Source of the DNA: Flavobacterium shii
Lineage (GTDB): Bacteria; Bacteroidota; Bacteroidia; Flavobacteriales; Flavobacteriaceae
Reading direction: 5' to 3'
NCBI RefSeq assembly: GCF_025847235.1
Contig: NZ_JAOZEW010000022.1
Span: forward strand, 47,115-111,114
DNA: 64,000 bases
The notes beneath the pieces are model-generated. The model searched no databases. It had not been told where the DNA came from and worked only from the letters and a program-made list of their open reading frames with translations. Positions 53,452-62,338 of this stretch are shown piece by piece (positions within the stretch are counted from its first letter, which is position 1; each line of letters starts with the position of its first letter). A program made the position numbers and the translations under genes.

Positions 53452-54147
53452 ATGATACAAGTAAGTAAACTTTCAAAAACATATAACGGGACAACAGTTT
53501 TAAAAATAGATAATCTTGAAATCCCAAAAGGACAAAGTTTTGGATTAGTAGGTAATAATGGAGCAGGGAAAACTACTTTTTTTAGTTTATTATTGGATTT
53601 GATCCAGCCATCAACAGGAAATATCACCACAAATACGATTCAGGTAAACAATGACGAAAGTTGGAAATCGTTTACAGGTTCTTTTTTAGATGAAAGTTTT
53701 TTGATAGGATATTTAACTCCCGAAGAGTATTTTTATTTTGTAGGAGATTTACGCGGACAAAATAAAGCGGATATTGATGCCTTATTATTAAAACATGAAG
53801 AATTTTTTAATGGAGAAATTCTTAAAAATAAAAAGTATTTACGTGATTTATCCAAAGGGAATCAAAAAAAGGTAGGAATTATAGCTACACTTATTGGTAA
53901 TCCCGAAGTGATTGTTTTAGATGAGCCTTTTGCAAATTTAGACCCGACAACTGTAAGCAGATTAAAAAAAATAATCAAAGAACTATCTGATAATAAGTTG
54001 GTTACTGTTTTGGTTTCTAGCCATGACTTGCAGCATACGGTAGAAGTTTGCGATAGAATTGTGGCTTTAAATAAGGGTGAAATTGTAAAAGATATAGAAA
54101 CTTCGAGAGAAACACTTCAAGAGCTCGAGGCGTTTTTTGCAGTTTAA
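53452..54147 (+). CDS. ABC transporter ATP-binding protein
   Basis: 231 residues. Walker A GNNGAGKTT is at 34-42, the signature LSKGNQKK near 140-147, Walker B VIVLDEPFANLDP near 156-168, and the H-loop His in LVSSHDLQHT near 190. It is the ATPase of the preceding DUF5687 permease. The signature with KGNQ rather than SGGQ is usual for this subfamily. Confidence 0.93.
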   Translation: MIQVSKLSKTYNGTTVLKIDNLEIPKGQSFGLVGNNGAGKTTFFSLLLDLIQPSTGNITTNTIQVNNDESWKSFTGSFLDESFLIGYLTPEEYFYFVGDLRGQNKADIDALLLKHEEFFNGEILKNKKYLRDLSKGNQKKVGIIATLIGNPEVIVLDEPFANLDPTTVSRLKKIIKELSDNKLVTVLVSSHDLQHTVEVCDRIVALNKGEIVKDIETSRETLQELEAFFAV

Positions 54148-54234
54148 ATATAAATATGTCAAAAAGAAGCGTATTTTTACCAGTCATTATACTAAAAAGC
54201 TTTTTTAGATGTTAAATGATAAAAATGTTTCCCA

Positions 54235-56850
54235 TTGAAAAACAATCGCCTTAAATACATTTTTCCGGTCTTATTTATTTCCCTTTTGATAGCTTGTTCT
54301 ACCAAAAAGGATACTTTTTTAGCAAGAAATTCTCACGCTTTGAGTACAAAATATAACATTTTGTATAACGGACAACTTGGTTTTGATAAAGGGATGAAAG
54401 CTATAGAAGCTACTTATACAGATAATTTTTGGAAATTATTGCCTGTAGAAAGAATGCAAATAGACGAAAGTTCATCAGATACAAAAACTAAAAATCCTGA
54501 TTTTCAACTTGCCGAGACTAAAGCTACCAAAGCGATTCAGAAACATTCGATGAATATCGGTGGTCGAGAGAAAAATAGTCAAATCGATGAAGCATATTTA
54601 ATGCTTGGTCAGGCACGATATTATGATCAGCGATTTCTACCTGCACTAGATGCTTTTAATTATATTTTATACAAATACCCAACAAGCAGTAATATTAACA
54701 CAGCCAGAATTTGGCGTGAGAAAACCAATATGCGTTTAGGTAACGATGAATTGGTTATAAAAAACATTTATAAAATTTTAAAAGGGGTTAAAGTTAAAAA
54801 GCAAGTATATGCCGATGCACATGCTTTATTGGCAGAAGCCTTTATTAATTTAGAAGAAAAGGACAGCGCGATTACGAAACTTAAAGTAGCGGAGCAGTTT
54901 ACCAAAAAAAATCCAGAACGTGCCAGATATCGTTTTATTCTAGGACAATTATATCAGGAAACATCCAAAAGAGATAGCGCACTTTATTTTTATCAATCAG
55001 TAATTGATATGAATAGGAGATCCGAGCGAAAATACGTAATACACGCTTACGCAAAAAAAGCACAGTTATTTGATTATCAAAACGGAGACAGCGAATTATT
55101 TGTAAAAACATACAATAAATTAGTTGCGGATAGAGAAAATAGACCATTCTTGGATGTGATATATTATGAAATGGGAGTTTTCTATGATAAAAAACAGGAT
55201 CAGGAAACAGCATTAAAATTTTATAATTCCTCTTTAAAAAGAAAATCCAAAGATCCCTATTTGATGGCATCAGCTTATAGAAATATAGGGAATATGTATT
55301 TTAAGAAAGCTAGTTATACATTGGCAGCAAAATACTATGATAGTACTTTGGTGAAAATGGAACCAAAGACCAGAGAATATGTATACATCCAGAAAACGAG
55401 AAAAAACTTGGATGATGTAATAAAATATGAAGGAATTGCAAAACGTAATGATAGTATTATAACAGTTGTTGGACTTCCGGATTCGGCTCGAATAAAATAT
55501 TTTGGGGATTATATTGCAAAGCTAAAAACGGCAGATGAAGCGAAACGTATTTTAGAAGAAAAGAAAAAAGAGAAGATGGCTATTATAGAGCGCAACTCTA
55601 ATGCTAGTGGATTGGAAACATTAAATGTACCTGGCGCACTACCTGGAAGCCCTGATAAAACTGGGGTTCCTGCACCACCAACAGGAAAAGAGACTGCCAG
55701 TGTTTTTTATTTTTACAATCCATCTACAGTTGCTTACGGAAAACTACAGTTTAAGAAATTATGGGGTAATAGAATTGTAAGTGGCAATTGGAGATTATCA
55801 AATAATAAATCCAATACATCATCAGATGATGATAAATCGACCGATGTTGTAGCAAATGATACTATTAAAAAAGAGGTAATAGTTGAAAAATATACCACAG
55901 ATTTTTACGTAAAACAACTTCCAAAAAATAAACAGGCAGTAGACAGTATTGTAGAAGAACGTAATTTTTCATACTATCAGTTAGGGCTTATTTATAAAGA
56001 GAAGTTCAAAGAATATGATTTGGCCAGTAATAAGTTAGAGCAATTATTGCGTAATAATCCCGAAGAAAAATTGATTTTACCATCAATGTATAACCTGTAT
56101 AAAATTTATGAGATTACAAATCCTGCGAAAGCAGCAGCGATGAAAAATGAAATTTCTACTCGTTATCCAACTTCACGTTATGCACAAATTATAAACAATA
56201 ATGGCCTAGATGAAGAGTCGGCTAGTAAAACACCAGATAAAGAATACCAGAAGTGGTATAAACTATTTCAGGAAGGACAATATGCAGAAATGTTAAGTAA
56301 TATTGATAATCTTATCAATCAATATTCCGGAGAAGAAATTGTATCTAAGTTTGAATTGTTAAAAGCAAACACATTAGGAAAAACTAAAGGATTGGTTGCT
56401 TACAAAAAAGCAATTGAGAATGTAGCCGAAAATTATCCAAATACAGAGGAAGGTAAAAAAGCGCAGGATATATTAACGAATCAGATTCCGTTTTTGGAGA
56501 AACGTGTGTTCACAAGTACAGATACAAAAAATTGGAAGATTCTATATAAAATTGGCATTAAAGACGAAAAAGCAAGAAAAATAATTGAGGATAATATTAA
56601 AAAATTCCTTGCTGACGAAAACTTCCAGAAACTTACAATTTCTTTTGATAAATATGACATAGACTCTGGATTTGTTACCATACATGGTATAAAATCAGAA
56701 ATTTATGCAAATGATGTTGCCAAAATATTAAAAGAGAATAAAAAATATAATTTGGTAGAATATCCAGCAATAATAATATCCAGTGAAAATTATAGTATAG
56801 TACAAATCAATAAAAATTTAGAAGCCTATCTAGCTCCTAAAACCCCTTAA
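54235..56850 (+). CDS. sprE: SprE/PorW-like TPR lipoprotein of gliding motility and type IX secretion
   Basis: 871 residues from a TTG at 54235; there is no better ATG, and the signal peptide MKNNRLKYIFPVLFISLLIAC starts there, with lipidated Cys21. TPR-like helical repeats cover about 100-400 (EAYLMLGQARYYDQRFLPAL, YYEMGVFYDKKQDQETALKF) and about 560-760. A Lys/Glu coiled segment lies near 430-460. Length and N-terminus match my memory of F. johnsoniae SprE, needed for secretion through the T9SS and for gliding. It precedes the bactofilin gene by 2 bases after its stop. Confidence 0.85.
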   Translation: MKNNRLKYIFPVLFISLLIACSTKKDTFLARNSHALSTKYNILYNGQLGFDKGMKAIEATYTDNFWKLLPVERMQIDESSSDTKTKNPDFQLAETKATKAIQKHSMNIGGREKNSQIDEAYLMLGQARYYDQRFLPALDAFNYILYKYPTSSNINTARIWREKTNMRLGNDELVIKNIYKILKGVKVKKQVYADAHALLAEAFINLEEKDSAITKLKVAEQFTKKNPERARYRFILGQLYQETSKRDSALYFYQSVIDMNRRSERKYVIHAYAKKAQLFDYQNGDSELFVKTYNKLVADRENRPFLDVIYYEMGVFYDKKQDQETALKFYNSSLKRKSKDPYLMASAYRNIGNMYFKKASYTLAAKYYDSTLVKMEPKTREYVYIQKTRKNLDDVIKYEGIAKRNDSIITVVGLPDSARIKYFGDYIAKLKTADEAKRILEEKKKEKMAIIERNSNASGLETLNVPGALPGSPDKTGVPAPPTGKETASVFYFYNPSTVAYGKLQFKKLWGNRIVSGNWRLSNNKSNTSSDDDKSTDVVANDTIKKEVIVEKYTTDFYVKQLPKNKQAVDSIVEERNFSYYQLGLIYKEKFKEYDLASNKLEQLLRNNPEEKLILPSMYNLYKIYEITNPAKAAAMKNEISTRYPTSRYAQIINNNGLDEESASKTPDKEYQKWYKLFQEGQYAEMLSNIDNLINQYSGEEIVSKFELLKANTLGKTKGLVAYKKAIENVAENYPNTEEGKKAQDILTNQIPFLEKRVFTSTDTKNWKILYKIGIKDEKARKIIEDNIKKFLADENFQKLTISFDKYDIDSGFVTIHGIKSEIYANDVAKILKENKKYNLVEYPAIIISSENYSIVQINKNLEAYLAPKTP

Positions 56851-56852
56851 CC

Positions 56853-57260
56853 ATGTTTAATAAAGCCCCCAAATTTAGCACAGAGAATCTAGGAAAAACA
56901 AATAGAATAGTCGAAGGAACTATAATAACAGGTGATATTGTATCGCAAGCCGATTTTAGATTAGACGGCGAATTAATAGGTAATTTTATTTCTAAAGGAA
57001 AAATTGTTATCGGACCCGCAAGTAAAGTCAAAGGAGATATCATTTGTTTAAATGCCGATATTGAAGGAGAATTTACCGGAAAAATTAAAGTCACAGAACT
57101 TTTAAATGTAAAAGCAACCGCAAAAATCGATGGAGAAGTTACAGTTGGAAGATTGTCTGTAGAACCTGGCGCCGATTTTAGTGCGACTTGTATAATGTTG
57201 ATGGATTCTAAAAACGGAATAAATGAAAGACAAGGAACCAAACAAAAATCAGAGAAATAA
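56853..57260 (+). CDS. Bactofilin (polymer-forming cytoskeletal protein)
   Basis: 135 residues. The beta-helical core (about 20-115) has the repeated hydrophobic-Gly pattern typical of bactofilins: RIVEGTIITGDIVSQADFRL, KIVIGPASKVKGDIICLNAD, and KATAKIDGEVTVGRLSVEPG. Bactofilins form filaments without nucleotide and organise envelope processes. The last 38 bases overlap the atpZ-like gene in another frame, so the order sprE-bactofilin-atp is tightly packed. Confidence 0.92.
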   Translation: MFNKAPKFSTENLGKTNRIVEGTIITGDIVSQADFRLDGELIGNFISKGKIVIGPASKVKGDIICLNADIEGEFTGKIKVTELLNVKATAKIDGEVTVGRLSVEPGADFSATCIMLMDSKNGINERQGTKQKSEK

Positions 57261-57453
57261 ATGGATTGCACTCATTAACATTCCAATACAGATGGGAGCG
57301 ATTATATTTTTGTTTTCCTATCTCGGTCATTGGTTAGACGAAAACCACCCAAATCCCAAAGTATATTACAATAAGATTTTGGTCATGGTAGGTGTCGTGA
57401 TAGCATTATATAATGTAATTCGTCAGGTAAACGAAATTAACAAACCAAAGTAA
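57223..57453 (+). CDS. AtpZ/AtpI family small membrane protein
   Basis: 76 residues. Basic start (KDKEPNKNQRNKWIAL), helix 1 IPIQMGAIIFLFSYLGHWLD (20-39) and helix 2 ILVMVGVVIALYNVIRQVN (about 50-70). This is the AtpZ type of accessory protein encoded before atpB, suggested to assist ATP synthase assembly or Mg/Ca entry. It overlaps the bactofilin gene by 38 bases. Confidence 0.85.
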   Translation: MKDKEPNKNQRNKWIALINIPIQMGAIIFLFSYLGHWLDENHPNPKVYYNKILVMVGVVIALYNVIRQVNEINKPK

Positions 57454-57509
57454 TTTAAATAATAACACCAATAAATAAATGTTGCACCTTTGCGGCTAAT
57501 AACTATTTA

Positions 57510-57905
57510 ATGATGAATTTTAAAAATTACAAACCATTACTCAATTTATTTATTTTATCAGCAGTTGTTTATGTACTCCATAAACTTGCTTTTTATGTTT
57601 TTAAAATAAATGATCAGGGTTTTCATTATAATGTGGAGACTTTATATTTACTGTTTTTTGCAATCGCAAGTGTACTTTTTATTGTTTTAATGACTGTAAA
57701 ACAGAAGAGTTTTGACAATGTTGGAATGGCATTTCTTTTAGGAACAAGCCTTCAGATGGTACTTTGTTATTTAATTTTAAGACCAATTTTACAAGATAAA
57801 ATTCAGAACACATCAATAGAGAAAACGAATTTTTTTATAACATTTATTTTGTTTTTGTTAATTGAGACCGTTTTAACTATCCGAATATTAAACGAAAAGC
57901 AATAA
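57510..57905 (+). CDS. DUF6168-like four-helix membrane protein
   Basis: 131 residues with four membrane helices (about 10-30, 42-62, 72-94, 106-127). Position between atpZ and atpB is where AtpI often lies, and the helix number fits, but the sequence is not clearly AtpI. I recall DUF6168 proteins in this place in Flavobacteria. A role in ATP synthase assembly is guesswork. Confidence 0.7.
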   Translation: MMNFKNYKPLLNLFILSAVVYVLHKLAFYVFKINDQGFHYNVETLYLLFFAIASVLFIVLMTVKQKSFDNVGMAFLLGTSLQMVLCYLILRPILQDKIQNTSIEKTNFFITFILFLLIETVLTIRILNEKQ

Positions 57906-57951
57906 AATAAGGGTTCTTTAAAAATAGGTTCAAAAATAATTTTTCTTATCC

Positions 57952-57981
57952 TTTTGAATATTAATAAAAAATGTACCTTTG
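57952..57981 (+). promoter_or_regulatory. Promoter of the atp operon
   Basis: TTTTG at 57952-57956 and TACCTTTG at 57974-57981 are 17 bases apart, a near-ideal Bacteroidota -33/-7 pair. The atpB ATG follows 43 bases later. Confidence 0.75.
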
Positions 57982-58024
57982 CACCAAATTTTAGAAACGT
58001 AAAAAAATAAGATATTTAACAGTT

Positions 58025-59185
58025 ATGGTGATTTCAAACAAACCACTTAGATTTATAATAGCGACTTTAGTAGCGTGTCTTCCTTTAATGAGCTTTGCAA
58101 ATTCAGAAGTGGATTCGACAAAAGCAGTAACCGAAGTAGCTCATGAGGCTACTACAGAAGGACATCACGAAGGAGCGCATACAGAACCAACAGACGAAAA
58201 GTCTAAAATCAAAGCTTTTATAAAACATCACGTTTTAGATTCTCATGATTTTACTTTTACTCAGGATGATGTAACAGGAAAGCATTATGGTTTTCCATTA
58301 CCAGTTATTCTTTGGGATAATGGTTTGCACATTTTTTCTTCTTCAAAATTTGAACATGGAAAAGCTGTTGCAGAATCAAATGGTAATTATTATGTAATAA
58401 ACCACCATGATGGTAAAATATACAGAACAGATGTTTCGGGAAAAATAACCGAAGACGAGAAAACTGGTTTTCCAACAAATGTTCGTCCAATCGATTTTTC
58501 AATCACTAAAACTGTAATATCTATTTTGGCTGCAGCTTTATTAATGATTTGGTTGTTTAGCAGTTTGGCAAAATCATATACTAAAAACGGAGGAATTGCT
58601 TCTGGAGCTGGTAGAATTTTCGAACCAGTTGTATTATACATCCGTGACGAAATTGCAATACCTAATATAGGAGTGAAACACTATAAGAAATACATGAGTT
58701 ATTTATTGACTATCTTTTTCTTTGTTTTGTTTTTAAACATCTTCGGTTTAACACCACTAGGAATTAATGCTACAGGTAATTTAACAATAACATTTTCGTT
58801 AGCAATTCTAACCTTCTTAATTACAAATCTTACAGCAAATAAAAATTACTGGAGTCACATTTTCTGGATGCCAGGTGTGCCAAAAGCGATGAGAATTGTA
58901 TTAGCACCAATAGAATTATTGGGAGTTTTTATCAAACCGTTTTCATTAATGATACGTTTGTATGCTAATATTTTTGCAGGACATATTGTATTGATGAGTA
59001 TTATTAGTTTAATGTTTATTTTTAAAAGCTGGATCGGAAGTAGTTTATCTTTCGGATTGTCGTTTGTACTTTCTATTCTAGAAATTTTAGTAGCATTTTT
59101 ACAAGCTTATATTTTTACAATGTTATCAGCTTTGTACTTCGGTTCAGCTGTAGAAGAGCATCATCACGACGAAGCTCATCATTAA
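58025..59185 (+). CDS. atpB: F0F1 ATP synthase subunit a
   Basis: 386 residues, longer than usual because of a signal-peptide-like start (IATLVACLPLMSFANS) and a ~120-residue, His/Glu-rich extracytoplasmic extension (ATTEGHHEGAHTEP) before the first core helix near 165. The core has MIRLYANIFAGHIV near 322-335, where the Arg of RLYANI is the stator arginine, and FLQAYIFTMLSALYFG near 359-374. The end is His-rich (EEHHHDEAHH). N-terminal extension is typical of Bacteroidota AtpB. Confidence 0.95.
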   Translation: MVISNKPLRFIIATLVACLPLMSFANSEVDSTKAVTEVAHEATTEGHHEGAHTEPTDEKSKIKAFIKHHVLDSHDFTFTQDDVTGKHYGFPLPVILWDNGLHIFSSSKFEHGKAVAESNGNYYVINHHDGKIYRTDVSGKITEDEKTGFPTNVRPIDFSITKTVISILAAALLMIWLFSSLAKSYTKNGGIASGAGRIFEPVVLYIRDEIAIPNIGVKHYKKYMSYLLTIFFFVLFLNIFGLTPLGINATGNLTITFSLAILTFLITNLTANKNYWSHIFWMPGVPKAMRIVLAPIELLGVFIKPFSLMIRLYANIFAGHIVLMSIISLMFIFKSWIGSSLSFGLSFVLSILEILVAFLQAYIFTMLSALYFGSAVEEHHHDEAHH

Positions 59186-59279
59186 TATCGTTTAATTGTT
59201 AGTTGTTTAATCGGTTAAACGAAAAACAAATTAACGATTCAACATCAAATCAGAATGTTTAATTTTTAATATATATATT

Positions 59280-59471
59280 ATGCAAATTCCAACTATTGTA
59301 GGAGCAGGATTAATTGTAATCGGAGCAGGTTTAGGTATTGGTAGAATTGGTGGTTCAGCAATGGACGCTATTGCTCGTCAACCAGAAGCTTCAGGAAAAA
59401 TCCAAACAGCTATGCTTATTGCAGCTGCACTTATTGAAGGTATTGGTTTCGCAGCATTATTTGCAGCTTAA
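59280..59471 (+). CDS. atpE: F0F1 ATP synthase subunit c
   Basis: 63 residues with two helices joined by the polar loop RQPEA (33-37). The ion-carrying carboxylate is Glu53 in AALIEGIGF. The residues expected for a sodium site (Gln in helix 1 and ES/ET after the Glu) are absent, so proton coupling is likely. A hairpin lies between this gene and atpF. Confidence 0.96.
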   Translation: MQIPTIVGAGLIVIGAGLGIGRIGGSAMDAIARQPEASGKIQTAMLIAAALIEGIGFAALFAA

Positions 59472-59485
59472 TTAAAACAAAAAGA

Positions 59486-59520
59486 TGGTAGTTTCAACGG
59501 TTGGTTGAAACTATCGTTTT
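59486..59520 (+). terminator. Intercistronic stem-loop between atpE and atpF
   Basis: TAGTTTCAAC (59489-59498) pairs with GTTGAAACTA (59504-59513), extended by three pairs including G-U, with a 5-base loop and TCGTTTT after. It looks like an intrinsic terminator or RNA-stabilising hairpin inside the operon. Confidence 0.65.
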
Positions 59521-59593
59521 AAAATTAAAACATTAAAAATTGCTTACTATAGCATTTTAAAAAGTCATAATTTAAAATTTATAATTATATATA

Positions 59594-60094
59594 ATGGATA
59601 AGTTAATAAATCAGTTTGAATTCGGTTTGTTCTTTTGGCAAGTAGTAATATTTGTTGGATTGGTACTTTTGTTGAAAAAGTTTGCATGGAAACCTATTCT
59701 TGATGCAGTTAATGATAGAGAAGAAGGAATTAAAAACGCATTACTTTCTGCTGAAAATGCAAGACAAGAAATGCAAAATCTTCAAGCAGATAACCAAAGG
59801 ATTCTTAATGAAGCGCGTGCAGAACGTGATGCTATGTTAAAAGAAGCTCGCGAGATGAAAGAGCAAATGATTGCAGAATCAAAATCCGAAGCACAAGCGC
59901 AAGGTCAAAAAATGATCGAGCAAGCTAAAGCTGCTATCGAAAGTGAAAAAAATGCAGCTATGGCTGAATTGAAATCACAAGTTTCTACATTATCATTGAG
60001 TATTGCAGAAAAATTATTGAAAGAAGAACTATCTAACAAAGAAGCTCAAACTAAATTAGTTGAGAAATTGTTAGGTGACGTAAAGTTAAACTAA
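59594..60094 (+). CDS. atpF: F0F1 ATP synthase subunit b
   Basis: 166 residues. One N-terminal membrane helix (10-27, FGLFFWQVVIFVGLVLLL) followed by KFAWKPILDAVNDREE, a hallmark of bacterial b subunits, and a long Ala/Glu/Gln/Lys dimerisation helix. It forms the peripheral stalk. A single b gene is present. atpH begins 6 bases after its stop. Confidence 0.95.
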   Translation: MDKLINQFEFGLFFWQVVIFVGLVLLLKKFAWKPILDAVNDREEGIKNALLSAENARQEMQNLQADNQRILNEARAERDAMLKEAREMKEQMIAESKSEAQAQGQKMIEQAKAAIESEKNAAMAELKSQVSTLSLSIAEKLLKEELSNKEAQTKLVEKLLGDVKLN

Positions 60095-60100
60095 GTAATT

Positions 60101-60634
60101 ATGGCAAGTACAAGAGCAGCAATTCGCTATGCAAAAGCAATTCTAGACTTAGCAAACTCAAAAGGTGTTGCCGAAGCTGTAAATAACGATATGGAATCTA
60201 TTGCTTCAACAATTGATGCAAATGCAGAATTAAGTACTTTTATTCAAAACCCAACAACAAAAGTTGAAGTTAAAGAAAAAGCACTTTTAGAAGTTTTTGC
60301 TAATGTAAATGGTGTAACTCAAGGGTTGTTTCATTTATTGTATGAAAACAAAAGATTCGAAATTCTAGATGCAATAGCAGTAGAATACAGCAAATTATTT
60401 GATGAAAGCAATGGAGTAGAAGTAGCACAAGTTACTACTGCAATTCCTATGGATGCTGCACTTGAAGCTATAGTATTAGCTAAAATTGCAACTTTATCAG
60501 ATAAAAAAATAACGATAGAGAATATAGTAGATGCTTCAATTATTGGAGGATTTATTTTAAGAATAGGTGATAAGCAATACAATGCTTCAATTGCCAATAG
60601 ATTACAAGTATTAAAAAGAGAGTTAAGTAATTAG
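60101..60634 (+). CDS. atpH: F0F1 ATP synthase subunit delta
   Basis: 177 residues. The N-terminal ASTRAAIRYAKAILDLANSK and the C-terminal ASIIGGFILRIGDKQYNASI (about 146-165) are the conserved ends of the delta/OSCP family. It joins the peripheral stalk to F1. It sits between atpF and atpA in standard order. Confidence 0.94.
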   Translation: MASTRAAIRYAKAILDLANSKGVAEAVNNDMESIASTIDANAELSTFIQNPTTKVEVKEKALLEVFANVNGVTQGLFHLLYENKRFEILDAIAVEYSKLFDESNGVEVAQVTTAIPMDAALEAIVLAKIATLSDKKITIENIVDASIIGGFILRIGDKQYNASIANRLQVLKRELSN

Positions 60635-60671
60635 TTTTATCACACAATAAGTGTCTAAATTATAAATTAAG

Positions 60672-62249
60672 ATGGCGGAAATCAAACCTGCTGAAATTTC
60701 AGCAATATTAAGAAAGCAAGTAGAAGGTTTTGAATCTGGTGCTACGCTAGAGGAAGTAGGAACAGTACTTCAAGTTGGAGACGGTATTGCTCGTATTTAC
60801 GGGTTATCGAATGTACAATATGGTGAGTTAGTTGAATTTGATAACGGACTTGAAGCTATTGTATTGAATCTTGAAGAAGATAATGTTGGTGTGGTACTTT
60901 TAGGACCATCAACAGGAATCAAAGAAGGTTCAACAGCAAAAAGAACACAACGTATTGCTTCTCTTAAAGTAGGTGAGCAAATGGTAGGTCGTGTAGTAAA
61001 CACTCTTGGTTTTCCTATTGATGGAAAAGGACCAATCGGTGGAGACTTATACGAGATGCCTTTAGAAAGAAAAGCACCAGGTGTTATCTTCCGTCAGCCA
61101 GTTACTGAGCCATTACAAACAGGAGTAAAAGCAGTTGATGCTATGATCCCGGTTGGTCGTGGACAACGTGAGCTTGTTATTGGTGACCGTCAAACAGGAA
61201 AATCTACTGTTTGTTTGGATACTATCTTGAACCAAAAAGAATTTTACGATGCAGGAAAACCTGTATTTTGTATATATGTTGCAATTGGGCAAAAAGCTTC
61301 AACTGTAGCAGGAATTGCTAAAATGTTAGAAGAAAAAGGTGCAATGGCTTATACAGTTATTGTTGCAGCTAATGCTTCTGATCCAGCTCCAATGCAAGTT
61401 TATGCTCCTTTCGCAGGTGCTGCAATTGGAGAATATTTTAGAGATTCTGGTCGTCCAGCACTTATTGTTTATGATGATTTATCTAAACAAGCTGTTGCTT
61501 ACCGTGAGGTTTCTCTTTTATTAAGAAGACCACCGGGACGTGAGGCATATCCTGGAGACGTTTTCTACCTACACAGTAGATTATTAGAGCGTGCTTGTAA
61601 AGTAATTGCAGATGATGGAATTGCTAAAAACATGAACGACTTACCAGATTCTATCAAGTCAATCGTAAAAGGTGGTGGTTCATTAACTGCTTTACCAATT
61701 ATCGAAACTCAGGCTGGTGACGTTTCTGCATATATCCCAACAAACGTAATCTCGATTACAGATGGTCAAATTTTCCTTGATGGAGATTTGTTTAACTCAG
61801 GAGTTCGTCCTGCTATCAACGTAGGTATCTCTGTATCTCGTGTTGGAGGTAATGCTCAAATTAAATCAATGAAAAAAGTATCAGGTACTTTAAAATTAGA
61901 CCAAGCACAATTCCGTGAATTGGAAGCGTTTGCTAAATTTGGTTCTGATTTAGATGCTGTAACTTTAAATGTAATTGAAAAAGGAAAAAGAAACGTTGAA
62001 ATCTTGAAACAAGGTTTGAATGATCCTTATACAGTTGAAAATCAAGTAGCAATTATCTACGCTGGTTCTAAAAACTTATTAAGAAACGTTCCTGTAAATA
62101 AAGTAAAAGAATTTGAAGCAGATTTCTTAGCTTACCTTAACAGCAAGCATAAAGACACTCTTAATGCACTTAAAGCAGGTAAACTTGACGATAACATTAC
62201 TGATGTTATTGAAAAAGTAGCAAAAGAAATTTCAGCAAAATATAACTAA
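60672..62249 (+). CDS. atpA: F0F1 ATP synthase subunit alpha
   Basis: 525 residues. Walker A GDRQTGKST begins near residue 171; the arginine finger region is in NVGISVSRVGGNAQIKSM near 375-392; ALIVYDDLSKQAVAYREVSL near 265-284 and RRPPGREAYPGDVFYLHSRL near 286-305 are conserved. It is the non-catalytic nucleotide-binding F1 subunit. Confidence 0.98.
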   Translation: MAEIKPAEISAILRKQVEGFESGATLEEVGTVLQVGDGIARIYGLSNVQYGELVEFDNGLEAIVLNLEEDNVGVVLLGPSTGIKEGSTAKRTQRIASLKVGEQMVGRVVNTLGFPIDGKGPIGGDLYEMPLERKAPGVIFRQPVTEPLQTGVKAVDAMIPVGRGQRELVIGDRQTGKSTVCLDTILNQKEFYDAGKPVFCIYVAIGQKASTVAGIAKMLEEKGAMAYTVIVAANASDPAPMQVYAPFAGAAIGEYFRDSGRPALIVYDDLSKQAVAYREVSLLLRRPPGREAYPGDVFYLHSRLLERACKVIADDGIAKNMNDLPDSIKSIVKGGGSLTALPIIETQAGDVSAYIPTNVISITDGQIFLDGDLFNSGVRPAINVGISVSRVGGNAQIKSMKKVSGTLKLDQAQFRELEAFAKFGSDLDAVTLNVIEKGKRNVEILKQGLNDPYTVENQVAIIYAGSKNLLRNVPVNKVKEFEADFLAYLNSKHKDTLNALKAGKLDDNITDVIEKVAKEISAKYN

Positions 62250-62338
62250 TAAGATAATTAGGCAATTAGATAATTAGAATATCTCAAGATTTTTTAATTA
62301 TCTAATTAACTGATTGTCACATTTTCTAATTAGAAAAA

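Noticed and set aside
57476..57500. Promoter before the DUF6168-like gene (GCACCTTTG)
   Set aside because: It lacks the TA of the -7 consensus, and the gene probably reads on from the upstream operon.
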